A DNA stretch of 64,000 nucleotides from Actinomycetota bacterium (GTDB lineage Bacteria > Actinomycetota > Actinomycetes > Propionibacteriales > Nocardioidaceae): positions 1 to 64,000 of the forward strand of contig WLJH01000009.1 of NCBI GenBank assembly GCA_009701885.1, read 5' to 3'. Made by a program: the position numbers and the translations under genes. This document shows, piece by piece, positions 16,483-32,187 of the stretch (positions within the stretch are counted from its first letter, which is position 1; each line of letters opens with the position of its first letter). The notes beneath the pieces are model-generated. The model searched no databases, was not told the origin of the DNA, and worked only from the letters and a program-made list of their open reading frames with translations.

Positions 16483-17438
16483 CGGTTCTCCTCCTGCTCG
16501 AGCTCCTCGAGGGCCTCCGCCTCGATCTGGTCGCGCACGGCATCGGCCTGCTGCGGCGAGGTGCCGGCGACCCGGCCGGTGACGACACCGAGGTCGACGT
16601 CCTGGTGCGCACCGAGGTAGGCGTCGATGACGGCGGGGTCGGCCATGACGGAGGACGGGTCGCCCTCGGCCACGATCTTGCCCTCGGCCATCACCACGAC
16701 CCAGTCGGCGATGTGGCGGACCATGTGCATGTCGTGCTCCACGAAGAGCACGGTCATGCCCTGGTCCTTCAGACCCAGGATGTGGTCGAGCAGCGACTGC
16801 GTCAGCGCCGGGTTCACGCCCGCCATCGGCTCGTCGAGCATCACCAGCTTGGGCTCGGACATGAGGGCCCGCGCCATCTCCAGCAGCTTGCGCTGCCCGC
16901 CGGAGAGGCTGGCGGCGTAGTCGGCAGCCTTGGTGTCGAGCTTGAACCGGGCCAGGAGCTCGTGGGCCCGCTCCTCGATCGAGTCGTCCTGGCCCCGCCA
17001 GATGCTGGGCAGGAGGCTGGGGAAGAACCGTTCGCCGCGCTGCCCGGTCGCACCGAGCTTCATGTTCTCCAGCACCGTGAGCAGGCCCAGGGCCTTGGTG
17101 AGCTGGAAGGTGCGGACCAGGCCCATCCGAGCGACCTTGTAGGCAGGGACACCCGCCAGCGAGCGGCCCTCGAAGGACCACGTGCCGGCGTCGGGCGTGT
17201 CGAAACCCGTGAGCAGGTTGAAGAAGGTCGTCTTCCCGGCGCCGTTGGGCCCGATGAGGGCGGTGATGGCCCCCCTGGGGATCTCGACGTGCTCGACGTC
17301 GACGGCCGTCATGCCTCCGAAGGTGCGGCGCACGCCGTCGGCCACCAGGATCGGGTCGACCTTGGCACACCCCGGGGCGGCCTCGCCCTGGTGCAGGCCC
17401 GTGGACTTGGCGCGCGGCACCGCTGCGTCACTTGACAA
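16479..17438 (-). CDS. livG: ABC transporter ATP-binding protein LivG
   Basis: A 319-residue ATPase. Walker A GPNGAGKTT lies near residue 63, the signature LSGGQRK near 179, Walker B LVMLDEP near 199 and the switch histidine in FVEHDMHMV near 232. LivG proteins have a longer insert between Walker A and the signature, seen here as the GATGQRGERFF region. The start is TTG at 17438, inside the last codons of livM, with AAGGAG 7 bases upstream. A C-terminal tail of ~45 residues rich in Asp and Glu (EALEELEQEENR) is longer than usual. It pairs with LivF to power the LivHM channel. Confidence 0.93.
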   Translation of the reverse strand: MSSDAAVPRAKSTGLHQGEAAPGCAKVDPILVADGVRRTFGGMTAVDVEHVEIPRGAITALIGPNGAGKTTFFNLLTGFDTPDAGTWSFEGRSLAGVPAYKVARMGLVRTFQLTKALGLLTVLENMKLGATGQRGERFFPSLLPSIWRGQDDSIEERAHELLARFKLDTKAADYAASLSGGQRKLLEMARALMSEPKLVMLDEPMAGVNPALTQSLLDHILGLKDQGMTVLFVEHDMHMVRHIADWVVVMAEGKIVAEGDPSSVMADPAVIDAYLGAHQDVDLGVVTGRVAGTSPQQADAVRDQIEAEALEELEQEENR

Positions 17439-18408
17439 AGGTCATCTCCTTCTTGTTGCCCATGATGCCCTGGGGCATGAAGACCACCAGGAGCATCAGG
17501 CCGACGCCCACGAGGATGAACCGGACCATGCCCGCCTGGTTGGCGGTCATGAACGGCAGCACCCCCGCGTCGACCAGGGCCGGCATGAGGTTGCTCAGGA
17601 AGTACTGCAGCACCCAGAAGAGCACGGAGCCGAGCACCGGGCCGAAGATCGTCGCGGCGCCACCGAGCAGGACGATGGTGTAGACGAAGAACGTGAGCGA
17701 GGTGACGTAGACGCCCGGGCTGGCGTTGGAGCCCAGGGTGTAGACGATGCCGCCCGCGGCGATGATCACCCCGCCCAGCACCAGCGCCTGCATCTTGTAG
17801 GCGAAGACGTTCTTGCCCAGGGCGCGCACGGCGTCCTCGTCCTCGCGGATGCCGCGCAGCACCCGGCCCCACGGGCTGCGCATGAGCGCCCAGACCAGCA
17901 GCACCGACAGGGCCAGCAGGAAGACGCCCACGACGACCGGCCACAGCGTGGTCTCGTTGAACTGCCAGGGCCCGAAGCCGTACTCGCCGTCGGGGAAGGG
18001 GTTGGAGTCCTGGAAGCTGCCGCTGAAGCCGAAGAGGCCGTCGGCGGAGCCGGTGACGTCGTCGAAGGCCACCGTCAGCAGGAGCAGCCGCAGCACCTCG
18101 GCGGCGGCGATGGTGACGATCGCCAGGTAGTCGCCGCGCAGCCTCAGCGTCGGGATGCCGAGGATCAGGGCGAAGACCACCGAGGCGAAGAGTGCCGTCA
18201 GGGCCGCGAGCCACCACGGGAAGCCGAAGCTCAGGATCGAGATGGCGTAGCCGTAGGCGCCCACGGCCATGAAGCCGGCGACACCCATGTTGAGCAGGCC
18301 GGCCTGGCCGAAGTGGACACCGAGACCGACGGCGGCCAAGGCGTAGGCGATGGTCGTCGTCGAGATGATCGACGACGCGGATTGGTTGAGGATCTGGCTC
18401 CAGTCCAT
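17428..18408 (-). CDS. livM: ABC transporter permease LivM
   Basis: A 326-residue membrane permease of the BPD_transp_2 family with 8-9 hydrophobic segments. Typical pieces are QAGLLNMGVAGFMAVGAYGYA near residue 36 and the conserved cytoplasmic coupling region SPWGRVLRGIREDEDAVRALGKN near residue 180, which contacts LivG/LivF. The ATG at 18408 lies 9 bases after the livH stop. The stop overlaps the livG start region, so livH-M-G-F is one transcription unit. Confidence 0.94.
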   Translation of the reverse strand: MDWSQILNQSASSIISTTTIAYALAAVGLGVHFGQAGLLNMGVAGFMAVGAYGYAISILSFGFPWWLAALTALFASVVFALILGIPTLRLRGDYLAIVTIAAAEVLRLLLLTVAFDDVTGSADGLFGFSGSFQDSNPFPDGEYGFGPWQFNETTLWPVVVGVFLLALSVLLVWALMRSPWGRVLRGIREDEDAVRALGKNVFAYKMQALVLGGVIIAAGGIVYTLGSNASPGVYVTSLTFFVYTIVLLGGAATIFGPVLGSVLFWVLQYFLSNLMPALVDAGVLPFMTANQAGMVRFILVGVGLMLLVVFMPQGIMGNKKEMTFVK

Positions 18409-18417
18409 CTCGGGTTC

Positions 18418-19731
18418 CTATCCGATTCTCTCGCGACGGCCGAGGATGCCCTGTGGCCGGACCAGCAGGATGATGATCAGGATCGCCAGGGCGGAGGCGA
18501 ACCGCAGGTCGGCCGGGATGAACAGGCTCGACGTCTCGACGATGATGCCGATGATCAGTGCGCCGATGAGCGCGCCGAAGGCCGTGCCGAGGCCTCCGAG
18601 GGTGACGGCCGCGAACATCAGCAGCAGCACCTGGGTGCCCATGTCCCACTTGATGCCGGGCCGGTAGTAGGCGTACAGGATGCCGGCGAGGCCGGCGAGC
18701 GCGGCGGCCACGACCCACACGACCCGGACGACGAAGTCCACGTCGATGCCGGACGCCGCGGCCAGGCCGGGGTTGTCGGAGATCGCCCGGGTCGCCTTGC
18801 CCAGCCGGGAGTAGAGGAGCCACAGGGCGAAGGCCACGATCACGGCGATCGCGATGCCCATCGAGATCAGGTCGACCTTGGTCATCCGGATCGGGCCGAC
18901 GATGTCGATGCGCTCGGGCGAGGAGCCGGGCAGCTGCTCGGTGCCGCCCCCGATGAAGTACTGGAAGAGGTAGCGGATCGCCAGGGAGAGACCGATGCTC
19001 ACGATCATCAGCTGCACGACACCGACGGAGCGGTGCCGCAGAGGTCGCCAGATCACCACGTCCATCAGCAGCCCGAAGAGGCCGCTGATGAGGATCGCCG
19101 CCGGCAGGGCGATCCACAGGGAGGCGCCGATGAACGCCGTGCCACCGATCCACAAGGCCATCACGGCACCGAAGGTGACCATCTCGCCGTGCGCGAAGTT
19201 GGAGATGCCGGTCGTGCCGTAGACCAGGGAGAGACCGACCGCCGCGAGACCGAGCATCAGGCCGAAGTTGACGCCCTGGACCAGGCGCTGGGCCAGCTGG
19301 GCACCGAAGGCGGTGGACTCGCGGTCGCCCTCACCGATGAAGAAGTTGACCGCCTTGGGTGCGAACGGCACGTTGGGCGTCACCTCCTTCGTCTCCGGGG
19401 AGTCGTCCTCGGGGTCGTCGAGCGTGACGCCCTCGGGCAGCGTGTCGACGTCGAGGGTGACGGTGTACTCGGCGGCCTCCGGGACGCCGACGTTCCACCG
19501 GCCGTCAGGACCGGTCTCGACCACCTGGGCCCCACCCGGACCGTCGACGGTGATGGTCACGCCCTCGATCGCCTCGCCCTCGAACTGGACGTTGCCGGCG
19601 ATCTTGTAGGGGTCGTCCTCGGCCGCCGACGCCTGCACCGGGCCCAGGAGCGCGAGCATGCCCAGGGCCAGCAGGAGCAGGGCGAGGGCGCGGTGCGCGG
19701 CAGGCCACCCCAGCCTGGTCGTTGATCTCAT
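18418..19731 (-). CDS. livH: ABC transporter permease LivH with an extra N-terminal exported beta-sandwich domain
   Basis: A 437-residue protein, about 140 longer than a usual LivH (about 300). Residues 1-32 form a signal-like segment (ALALLLLALGMLALLGPVQASA). Residues ~35-120 resemble a carboxypeptidase regulatory-like/CNA-B beta sandwich (KIAGNVQFEGEAIEGVTITV, then DGRWNVGVPEAAEYTVTLD). The LivH permease occupies ~145-437 (QRLVQGVNFGLMLGLAAVGL, TTGISNFAHGEMVTFGA, and the coupling loop GKATRAISDNPGLAAASGID). ATG at 19731 was chosen because the hydrophobic signal follows directly; frames further upstream lack coding character. The extra domain would face outward. It may dock the binding lipoprotein or the wall; this is inference. 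Confidence 0.9.
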   Translation of the reverse strand: MRSTTRLGWPAAHRALALLLLALGMLALLGPVQASAAEDDPYKIAGNVQFEGEAIEGVTITVDGPGGAQVVETGPDGRWNVGVPEAAEYTVTLDVDTLPEGVTLDDPEDDSPETKEVTPNVPFAPKAVNFFIGEGDRESTAFGAQLAQRLVQGVNFGLMLGLAAVGLSLVYGTTGISNFAHGEMVTFGAVMALWIGGTAFIGASLWIALPAAILISGLFGLLMDVVIWRPLRHRSVGVVQLMIVSIGLSLAIRYLFQYFIGGGTEQLPGSSPERIDIVGPIRMTKVDLISMGIAIAVIVAFALWLLYSRLGKATRAISDNPGLAAASGIDVDFVVRVVWVVAAALAGLAGILYAYYRPGIKWDMGTQVLLLMFAAVTLGGLGTAFGALIGALIIGIIVETSSLFIPADLRFASALAILIIILLVRPQGILGRRERIG

Positions 19732-19856
19732 GGAGCTCTCGGTCCTCCGTGCCTCTGGACTGACTCTGCACTGCACACGTCGGGGCACCACCACGTCGAG
19801 CCGGCGGGGGTCCACGTCCGGACCCGCACCCCGTGAGGTGGGCCACACGGGGGGGA

Positions 19857-19862
19857 AGGCTA
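19857..19862 (-). promoter_or_regulatory. candidate -10 element TAGCCT upstream of livH
   Basis: On the minus strand TAGCCT lies about 125 bases before the livH ATG. The 209-base gap between pdtaR and livH (19732-19940) holds no gene that I can support. Confidence 0.35.
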
Positions 19863-19940
19863 CACGTTCGGGTGACCGTGGGTGCCCGGTGGAGCACACC
19901 GACACCGGGCCGTTACGCAAGCGAGTCCGAAGAGAGGTGG

Positions 19941-20561
19941 TCAGGCGCCGTCGGCGATCGACGGCCCGTGGGAGATGACACCCTCGGCCACCTGCTTCAT
20001 CGACAGCCGGAGATCCATCGCGGTCTTCTGGATCCAGCGGAAGGCCTCGGGCTCGCTCAGCGAGAGCTGCTCCTGCAGCACCCCCTTGGCCCGGTCGACG
20101 ACCTTGCGGGTCTCCAGCTGCTCCTTGAGGTCGGCCACCTCCGCCTCGACCGCGCGCAGCTCGGCGAAGCGGCTCAGCGCCATCTCGATCGCCGGCACCA
20201 GGTCGGACTGGGAGAAGGGCTTGACCAGGTAGGCCATGGCGCCCGCGTCCCGGGCCCGCTCCACGAGCTCGCGCTGGGAGAAGGCGGTCAGCACGATCAC
20301 CGGCGCGATCCGCTGCCGGGCGATCGACTCGGCAGCGGAGATGCCGTCGAGGACGGGCATCTTCACGTCGAGGATCACGAGGTCCGGGCGCAGCTCCTCG
20401 GCCAGCTCGATGGCACGGGCCCCGTCGCCGGCCTGGCCGACGACGTCGTACCCCTCCTCAGCCAGCATCTCGGCGAGGTCCATCCGGATGAGGACCTCGT
20501 CCTCGGCGATGACCACGGTGCGGGGGGTGGTGCCGGCTGCCTGCGCTGCGGGGTCGCTCAC
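19941..20561 (-). CDS. pdtaR: ANTAR-domain response regulator PdtaR
   Basis: A 206-residue RNA-binding response regulator. The receiver domain covers residues ~14-130, with acidic pair Glu20-Asp21, phospho-acceptor Asp65 (VILDVKMP) and Lys114 (LVKPFS). A coiled linker then leads to the ANTAR domain at ~145-200 (VVDRAKGVLQEQLSLSEPEAFRWIQKTAMD), which binds paired hexaloop RNA hairpins to prevent termination. The length and arrangement match M. tuberculosis Rv1626. Its histidine kinase PdtaS is not in the window. GTG at 20561 was chosen because TACCCT lies 7 bases upstream and the family begins here. It is divergent from tRNA-Leu. Confidence 0.94.
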   Translation of the reverse strand: MSDPAAQAAGTTPRTVVIAEDEVLIRMDLAEMLAEEGYDVVGQAGDGARAIELAEELRPDLVILDVKMPVLDGISAAESIARQRIAPVIVLTAFSQRELVERARDAGAMAYLVKPFSQSDLVPAIEMALSRFAELRAVEAEVADLKEQLETRKVVDRAKGVLQEQLSLSEPEAFRWIQKTAMDLRLSMKQVAEGVISHGPSIADGA

Positions 20562-20568
20562 GACCGAA

Positions 20569-20574
20569 AGGGTA
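20569..20574 (-). promoter_or_regulatory. -10 element TACCCT, leaderless promoter of pdtaR
   Basis: On the minus strand TACCCT, then 7 bases, then the GTG at 20561. There is no Shine-Dalgarno. Confidence 0.5.
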
Positions 20575-20606
20575 GGGCACGGGCCGAACCAGGCGGCCGA
20601 GTGCAC

Positions 20607-20612
20607 TAGCCT
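20607..20612 (+). promoter_or_regulatory. -10 element TAGCCT, promoter of tRNA-Leu
   Basis: TAGCCT ends 11 bases before the mature tRNA start at 20624, leaving a 5' leader of a few bases. Confidence 0.5.
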
Positions 20613-20623
20613 GTGCCAGCCCT

Positions 20624-20705
20624 GCCGGGTTGGTGGAATGGCAGACACGGCGCTCTCAAAAAGCGCTGCCCCCTGGGCGTGCGGGTTCGACTCCCGCACC
20701 CGGCA
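20624..20705 (+). tRNA. tRNA-Leu (anticodon CAA)
   Basis: An 82-base class II tRNA. The acceptor strands GCCGGGT and ACCCGGC pair perfectly. The anticodon arm is GCGCT-CTCAAAA-AGCGC with anticodon CAA, reading UUG. A long variable arm (TGCCCCCTGGGCGT) is characteristic of leucine tRNAs. The T arm GCGGG-TTCGACT-CCCGC is canonical. The discriminator is A, and CCA is not encoded in full (CCG follows). UUG is rare in such a high-GC genome, so this is a minor isoacceptor. Confidence 0.95.
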
Positions 20706-20712
20706 CCGATGC

Positions 20713-22176
<1,464 letters not shown>

Positions 22177-22182
22177 GCGCCC

Positions 22183-22188
22183 ACCCTA
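22183..22188 (-). promoter_or_regulatory. -10 element TAGGGT, leaderless promoter of pyk
   Basis: On the minus strand TAGGGT, then GGGCGC, then the GTG at 22176, with no Shine-Dalgarno. Confidence 0.6.
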
Positions 22189-22222
22189 GCGACACCTTGG
22201 ATCGATCTAAGGTCTTCGTCGC

Positions 22223-22260
22223 CCGGGAACGGCAAAGACCGGCGACCCGTCGGTCGCCGG
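22223..22260 (-). terminator. terminator of gltBD with the shared CTTTGCCGTTCCCGG tail
   Basis: On the minus strand a perfect 9-bp stem, CCGGCGACC, loop GACG, GGTCGCCGG (22239-22260), is followed by T and then CTTTGCCGTTCCCGG (22223-22237). It sits 40 bases beyond the gltD stop. The identical 15-base tail follows the divIVA terminator at 57374-57404. Confidence 0.8.
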
Positions 22261-22300
22261 CCCCTGCCGGTGCGCGTGCGGCCCGATCGGGCCCGCTCCG

Positions 22301-23767
22301 TCAGACCATCAGCGGACGGTCGGTCGGCTTCACCGGGGCCGGCAGCGCGGTCTCCCCGGTGAGGAAGGCGTCGACGTACGACGCCGCCGCCCGGCCCTCG
22401 GCGATCGCCCACACGATGAGCGACTGGCCGCGGCCGGCGTCGCCGGCCACGAAGACGCCGGGGCGCGAGGACTGGTAGTCCGAGCCGCGCTTGACGTTGC
22501 CGCGCTCGTCGAGCTCGACACCGAGCTGCTCGACCAGGCCAGGCTTCTCGGGGCCGAGGAAGCCCATCGCGAAGAGCACCAGCTGGGCCGGGATCTCGCG
22601 CTCGGTGCCCTCGACCTCGGTCAGCTTGCCGTCGACGAACTCGACCTCGGCCAGCACCAGGGCCCGCACGTTGCCCTGCTCGTCGCCCAGGAACTTCTTG
22701 GTCGAGACGGCGTAGACGCGCTCTCCCCCCTCCTCGTGCGCGGAGGAGACCCGGTAGGTCATGGGGTACGTCGGCCACGGCTGGGTCTCGGGCCGGCTCT
22801 CCGGCGGGTGCGGCATGATCTCGAGCTGCGTGATCGACCGCGCACCCTGGCGGATCGAGGTGCCCAGGCAGTCAGCACCGGTGTCGCCGCCACCGATGAT
22901 CACGACGTCCTTGTCGGTGGCCATGATCTGGCCCTCGACGGACTCCCCGAGCGCGGAGCGGTTGGCCTGCGGGAGGAACTCCATCGCCTGGTGGATGCCG
23001 CCCAGCTCGCGCCCCTCCACCGGGAGGTCACGAGCCTCGGTGGCACCCATGGCCAGCACGACGGCGTCGTACCGGTCGACGAGCTTGTCGCCGGTGAGCT
23101 CACCGCCGACGTCGACCCCGGCCCGGAAGACGGTGCCCTCGCGGCGCATCTGGTCCAGGCGCCGGTCGAGGTGCTTCTTCTCCATCTTGAACTCGGGGAT
23201 GCCGTAGCGCAGCAGGCCACCGATCTTGTCGGCCCGCTCGTACACCGCGACGGTGTGACCGGCGCGGGTCAGCTGCTGGGCGGCGGCCAGGCCCGCGGGG
23301 CCCGAGCCCACGACGGCGACCGTCTTGCCCGACAGCCACTCGGGCGGCTGGGGACGGACGAAGCCGGACTCCCAGGCCTTGTCGATGATGGAGACCTCGA
23401 CGTTCTTGATCGTCACCGGGTCCTGGTTGATGCCCAGGACGCAGGCGGTCTCGCACGGGGCCGGGCAGAGGCGACCGGTGAACTCCGGGAAGTTGTTGGT
23501 CGCGTGCAGGCGCTCGATGGCGCCCTCCCAGTCGTCGCGCCAGACCAGGTCGTTCCACTCCGGGATGATGTTGCCCAGCGGGCACCCCTGGTGGCAGAAC
23601 GGGATGCCGCAGTCCATGCAGCGTCCCGCCTGCGGGGTGATGATCGGCAGCAGCGCGCGGCCGATCCCGTCGGGGTAGACCTCGTCCCAGTCCTTGACGC
23701 GCTCCTCGACGGGGCGGCGGGTCGCGACCTTGCGACCCTCCTTCAGGAATCCCTTGGGGTCAGCCAT
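22301..23767 (-). CDS. gltD: glutamate synthase small (beta) subunit
   Basis: A 488-residue NADPH-dependent flavoprotein subunit that feeds electrons to GltB. The N-terminal Fe-S region has cysteines in CMDCGIPFCHQGCPLGN (near residue 50) and CPAPCETAC (near 103). The FAD-binding GSGPAGLAAAQQL lies near residue 153 and the NADPH-binding site GGGDTGADCLG near 290. The C-terminal FAD motif VFVAGDAGRGQSLIVWAIAEG is near 440. ATG at 23767 follows gltB with a 47-base gap, so gltB-gltD is one operon for ammonia assimilation via glutamine and 2-oxoglutarate. Confidence 0.96.
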   Translation of the reverse strand: MADPKGFLKEGRKVATRRPVEERVKDWDEVYPDGIGRALLPIITPQAGRCMDCGIPFCHQGCPLGNIIPEWNDLVWRDDWEGAIERLHATNNFPEFTGRLCPAPCETACVLGINQDPVTIKNVEVSIIDKAWESGFVRPQPPEWLSGKTVAVVGSGPAGLAAAQQLTRAGHTVAVYERADKIGGLLRYGIPEFKMEKKHLDRRLDQMRREGTVFRAGVDVGGELTGDKLVDRYDAVVLAMGATEARDLPVEGRELGGIHQAMEFLPQANRSALGESVEGQIMATDKDVVIIGGGDTGADCLGTSIRQGARSITQLEIMPHPPESRPETQPWPTYPMTYRVSSAHEEGGERVYAVSTKKFLGDEQGNVRALVLAEVEFVDGKLTEVEGTEREIPAQLVLFAMGFLGPEKPGLVEQLGVELDERGNVKRGSDYQSSRPGVFVAGDAGRGQSLIVWAIAEGRAAASYVDAFLTGETALPAPVKPTDRPLMV

Positions 23768-23814
23768 GCTGTGCCGCCTCCTTCACGTCGTCGCTCCGCT
23801 CGGCCATCCGGCGC

Positions 23815-28374
<4,560 letters not shown>

Positions 28375-28492
28375 CGGGCGTTCTCCCGTCGTCGTCTCGC
28401 CGGGGCGGGTGCCGACCGGCGTCGTGGTGGTGGAGCCCGCGTGTGCGGCCTCCGGGTGCAGGGGACGACGTTGGCCCACGTGCGGAGATCTC

Positions 28493-28498
28493 AGGTTA
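28493..28498 (-). promoter_or_regulatory. candidate -10 element TAACCT upstream of gltB
   Basis: On the minus strand TAACCT lies 13 bases before the upstream GTG (28479) and about 118 before the preferred GTG (28374). The 142-base gap to lgt contains no further gene. Confidence 0.4.
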
Positions 28499-28516
28499 CC
28501 AGGGGGTTACGCCGCC

Positions 28517-29449
28517 TCAGTCGCGGACGGACCCGCCGCCAGATGGTGGGACGGTGTCCTGGGCGGTCTCGGCGGCCAGCGCGGCCAGGCGCTCGTCGGT
28601 GAGCACCTGCTCCTCGCGCTCGGGGTGGCGCCGCCGGGACCAGACGAGGTAGGCCGTGGCGAGCACGAACAGCACGATCGAGGTCCACACGTTGAACCGC
28701 AGCCCACCGACGTCGGTCAGCTGCACGTCGTCGATGCGCAGCATCTCGATCCAGCCGCGCCCGGCGGTGTAGAGCATGACGTAGAGCGCCGCCACCTGCC
28801 CGTGGCCCAGGCGGAGCCGGCGGTCGAGCGCCACGAGCAGCGCGAAGGCCGCCAGGCTCCACAGGCACTCGTAGAGGAAGGTCGGGTGGAAGGTCGTCCC
28901 GAGCTCGAAGGTCTGGTCCGCGGGCCAGTTGCGGGGGTCGATCTCCAGGCCCCAGGGCAGGTCGGTCGGGCGGCCGTAGAGCTCCTGGTTGAACCAGTTG
29001 CCCCAGCGGCCGATCGCCTGGCCCACCAGGACGGCCGGGGCGAGGGCGTCCAGCAGCGGACGGACCAGGACCCCCTGACGACGGGCTGCCAGGACGATGC
29101 CGAGGGCTCCGAAGGCGATGCCACCCCAGATGCCGAGGCCGCCGCGCCAGATGTAGAGGGCCTCCCAGGGGTTGCCGCCCTCGCCGAAGTAGCGCCCGGC
29201 GTCGGTGGCCACGTGGTAGAGCCGGGCACCCACGAGCCCCAGCGGCACCGCGACGATGGCGAGGTCCTGGATGTCCCCGGCCCGCCCGCCGCGCGCGACC
29301 CAGCGGCGCTCGGCGATCCAGATGGTGGCGACGATGCCGAGGATGATCGAGAGGGCGTACCCGCGGATCGGCAGTGGCCCGAGGTACCACGTGCCCTCCG
29401 ACGGACTCGGGATGGACAGCACGGCGAGCTGCAGCAGGTCGGGGGTCAC
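28517..29449 (-). CDS. lgt: prolipoprotein diacylglyceryl transferase
   Basis: A 310-residue membrane enzyme that attaches diacylglycerol from phosphatidylglycerol to the lipobox cysteine of prolipoproteins. Seven hydrophobic segments are seen. The Lgt signature GQAIGRWGNWFNQELYGRPT lies near residues 143-162, including the essential arginine and asparagine region, and HPTFLYECLW is near 190. The cytoplasmic tail is charged and longer than in Gram-negatives, as usual for actinobacteria. The GTG start overlaps the SCO stop by 4 bases (GTGA). Lipoprotein substrates in this window include the SCO protein and the ABC binding protein. Confidence 0.95.
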   Translation of the reverse strand: MTPDLLQLAVLSIPSPSEGTWYLGPLPIRGYALSIILGIVATIWIAERRWVARGGRAGDIQDLAIVAVPLGLVGARLYHVATDAGRYFGEGGNPWEALYIWRGGLGIWGGIAFGALGIVLAARRQGVLVRPLLDALAPAVLVGQAIGRWGNWFNQELYGRPTDLPWGLEIDPRNWPADQTFELGTTFHPTFLYECLWSLAAFALLVALDRRLRLGHGQVAALYVMLYTAGRGWIEMLRIDDVQLTDVGGLRFNVWTSIVLFVLATAYLVWSRRRHPEREEQVLTDERLAALAAETAQDTVPPSGGGSVRD

Positions 29450-30072
29450 GCGTCGCTCCTCAGCAGCAGGGAGAGGTCGGAGGCCAGGGCGGCCGACGAG
29501 ACGTCCTGCCGCCAGAATACCGGTGCCCGGCCCTCGCCGGCCACGGCGACGACCTGGGAGCCGTGGCTGCCGAGGTCGAAGCCACCGGAGGCCAGCTCCT
29601 CGGCGTCGGCCACGAAGATGCCCACGCTCTCGGCCAGGGCCTTGATCTCCTCGAGGTCCCCGGTGAGACCCACGGCGGTCGGGTCGTAGCGCTCCAGGTA
29701 GCGGCTTAGCCGCGCCTCGTCGTCGCGGGCCGGGTCGGTGGTGACGAAGACCAGCTGCACCTGCTCGCGCTCCTCCGGCGCGAGCCGGGTCAGCGCGATC
29801 GAGATCGACGACATCACCAGCGGGCAGACGTCGGGGCAGTGGGTGTAGCCGAAGAACACCACGCTCAGGCGCGCGCCGGGGTCGGCCAGGCTGAGCAGGT
29901 CCCCGCCGGTGCTGGCGAGGGCGATGTCGGCCACCTCGAACGGGGGGTCGACCCGGGCCGCCGTCAGCGTGCCCGAGGGGGCCTCGTCCCCGCCGCAGGC
30001 CACCAGCACGGGCGCGAGCACGGCGGCCAGTCCGCCGGCCAGGACCGAGCGGCGGGTGGGCAGGTCACGCAC
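29446..30072 (-). CDS. SCO1/SenC family copper-binding lipoprotein
   Basis: A 208-residue exported thioredoxin-fold protein. The N-terminus has a twin arginine (TRRSVLAGGLAAVLAPVLVACG) and ends in a lipobox, so it may use Tat and then be lipidated at Cys26. The SCO metal-binding motif CPDVC is present in GYTHCPDVCPLVMSS. The later conserved histidine is probably the one in GSHGSQVV. SCO proteins deliver copper to the CuA site of cytochrome c oxidase or reduce its thiols. No oxidase gene is in the window. GTG at 30072 overlaps the trpA stop by 8 bases. Its place between trpA and lgt is unusual. Confidence 0.92.
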   Translation of the reverse strand: MRDLPTRRSVLAGGLAAVLAPVLVACGGDEAPSGTLTAARVDPPFEVADIALASTGGDLLSLADPGARLSVVFFGYTHCPDVCPLVMSSISIALTRLAPEEREQVQLVFVTTDPARDDEARLSRYLERYDPTAVGLTGDLEEIKALAESVGIFVADAEELASGGFDLGSHGSQVVAVAGEGRAPVFWRQDVSSAALASDLSLLLRSDA

Positions 30073-30870
30073 GACGGCGTACGCCCTGCGCGAGGTCCTC
30101 GGTCAGCGAGCGGAGCGCCGCCAGCCCGGCCTCGCGGTCCTCGGGGTGCTCCAGGAGGGCGCGGACGAAGGCCGACCCGACGATGACGGCGTCGGCGTAC
30201 GACGCCACCTCGGCCGCCTGCTCGCCGTTGCTGACGCCCAGGCCCACCCCGACCGGCAGGTCGTGGGCGGACGCCGCGCGCTTGGTGCGCTCGACCAGCG
30301 GGCCGGCGAGGTCGCTGGTGCTGGCCCGGGCGCCGGTGACCCCCATCACGGCGGTGGCGTAGACGAAGCCGCGGGAGGCGGCGACCGTCGACGCGATCCG
30401 GGCGTCGGTGGAGGACGGGGCCACCAGGAAGATCTTGTCGAGGTCGCGCTTGTCGGCCGCGCCGATCCACTCCGGTGCGTAGTCGGGCGTGAGGTCGGGG
30501 GTGATCAGGCCCGCTCCCCCGGCGGCCGCCAGGTCCTGGGCGAAGCGGTCCACGCCGTACCGCTCGACCGGGTTCCAGTAGGTCATGACCACGGTGGGGG
30601 TGCCGGTGGCGGCGACTGCCTCGACGGTGCGGAAGACGTCGGCGATCCGGAAACCGCGGTCGAGCGCCTGCTGCGCGGCCGCCTGGATGGTCGGCCCGTC
30701 CATGACGGGGTCGGTGTAGGGGACGCCGACCTCGATGACGTCGCAACCGGCCTCGACCATCGTCAGCAGGGCGTCGATGCCGCCCTCGACGTCGGGGAAG
30801 CCTGCGGGGAGGTATCCCACGAGGACCGCACGGCCCTCCGAGCGCGCCTTCTCGAAGGCCTCGGCGACGC

Positions 30871-30874
<4 letters not shown>
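30065..30874 (-). CDS. trpA: tryptophan synthase alpha subunit
   Basis: A 269-residue TIM-barrel enzyme that cleaves indole-3-glycerol phosphate to indole and glyceraldehyde 3-phosphate. The catalytic glutamate lies in [19 protein letters not shown], and the catalytic aspartate in the family's [11 protein letters not shown] region. The phosphate-binding [12 protein letters not shown] and [12 protein letters not shown] are intact. GTG at 30874 overlaps the trpB stop by 4 bases, giving coupled translation with its partner TrpB, to which indole is channelled. Confidence 0.96.

Positions 30875-32183
<1,309 letters not shown>

Positions 32184-32187
<4 letters not shown>

Noticed and set aside
20624..20705. 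tRNA-Leu as an integration site
   Set aside because: The genes on both sides are ordinary core genes and no duplicated tRNA 3' end is seen.
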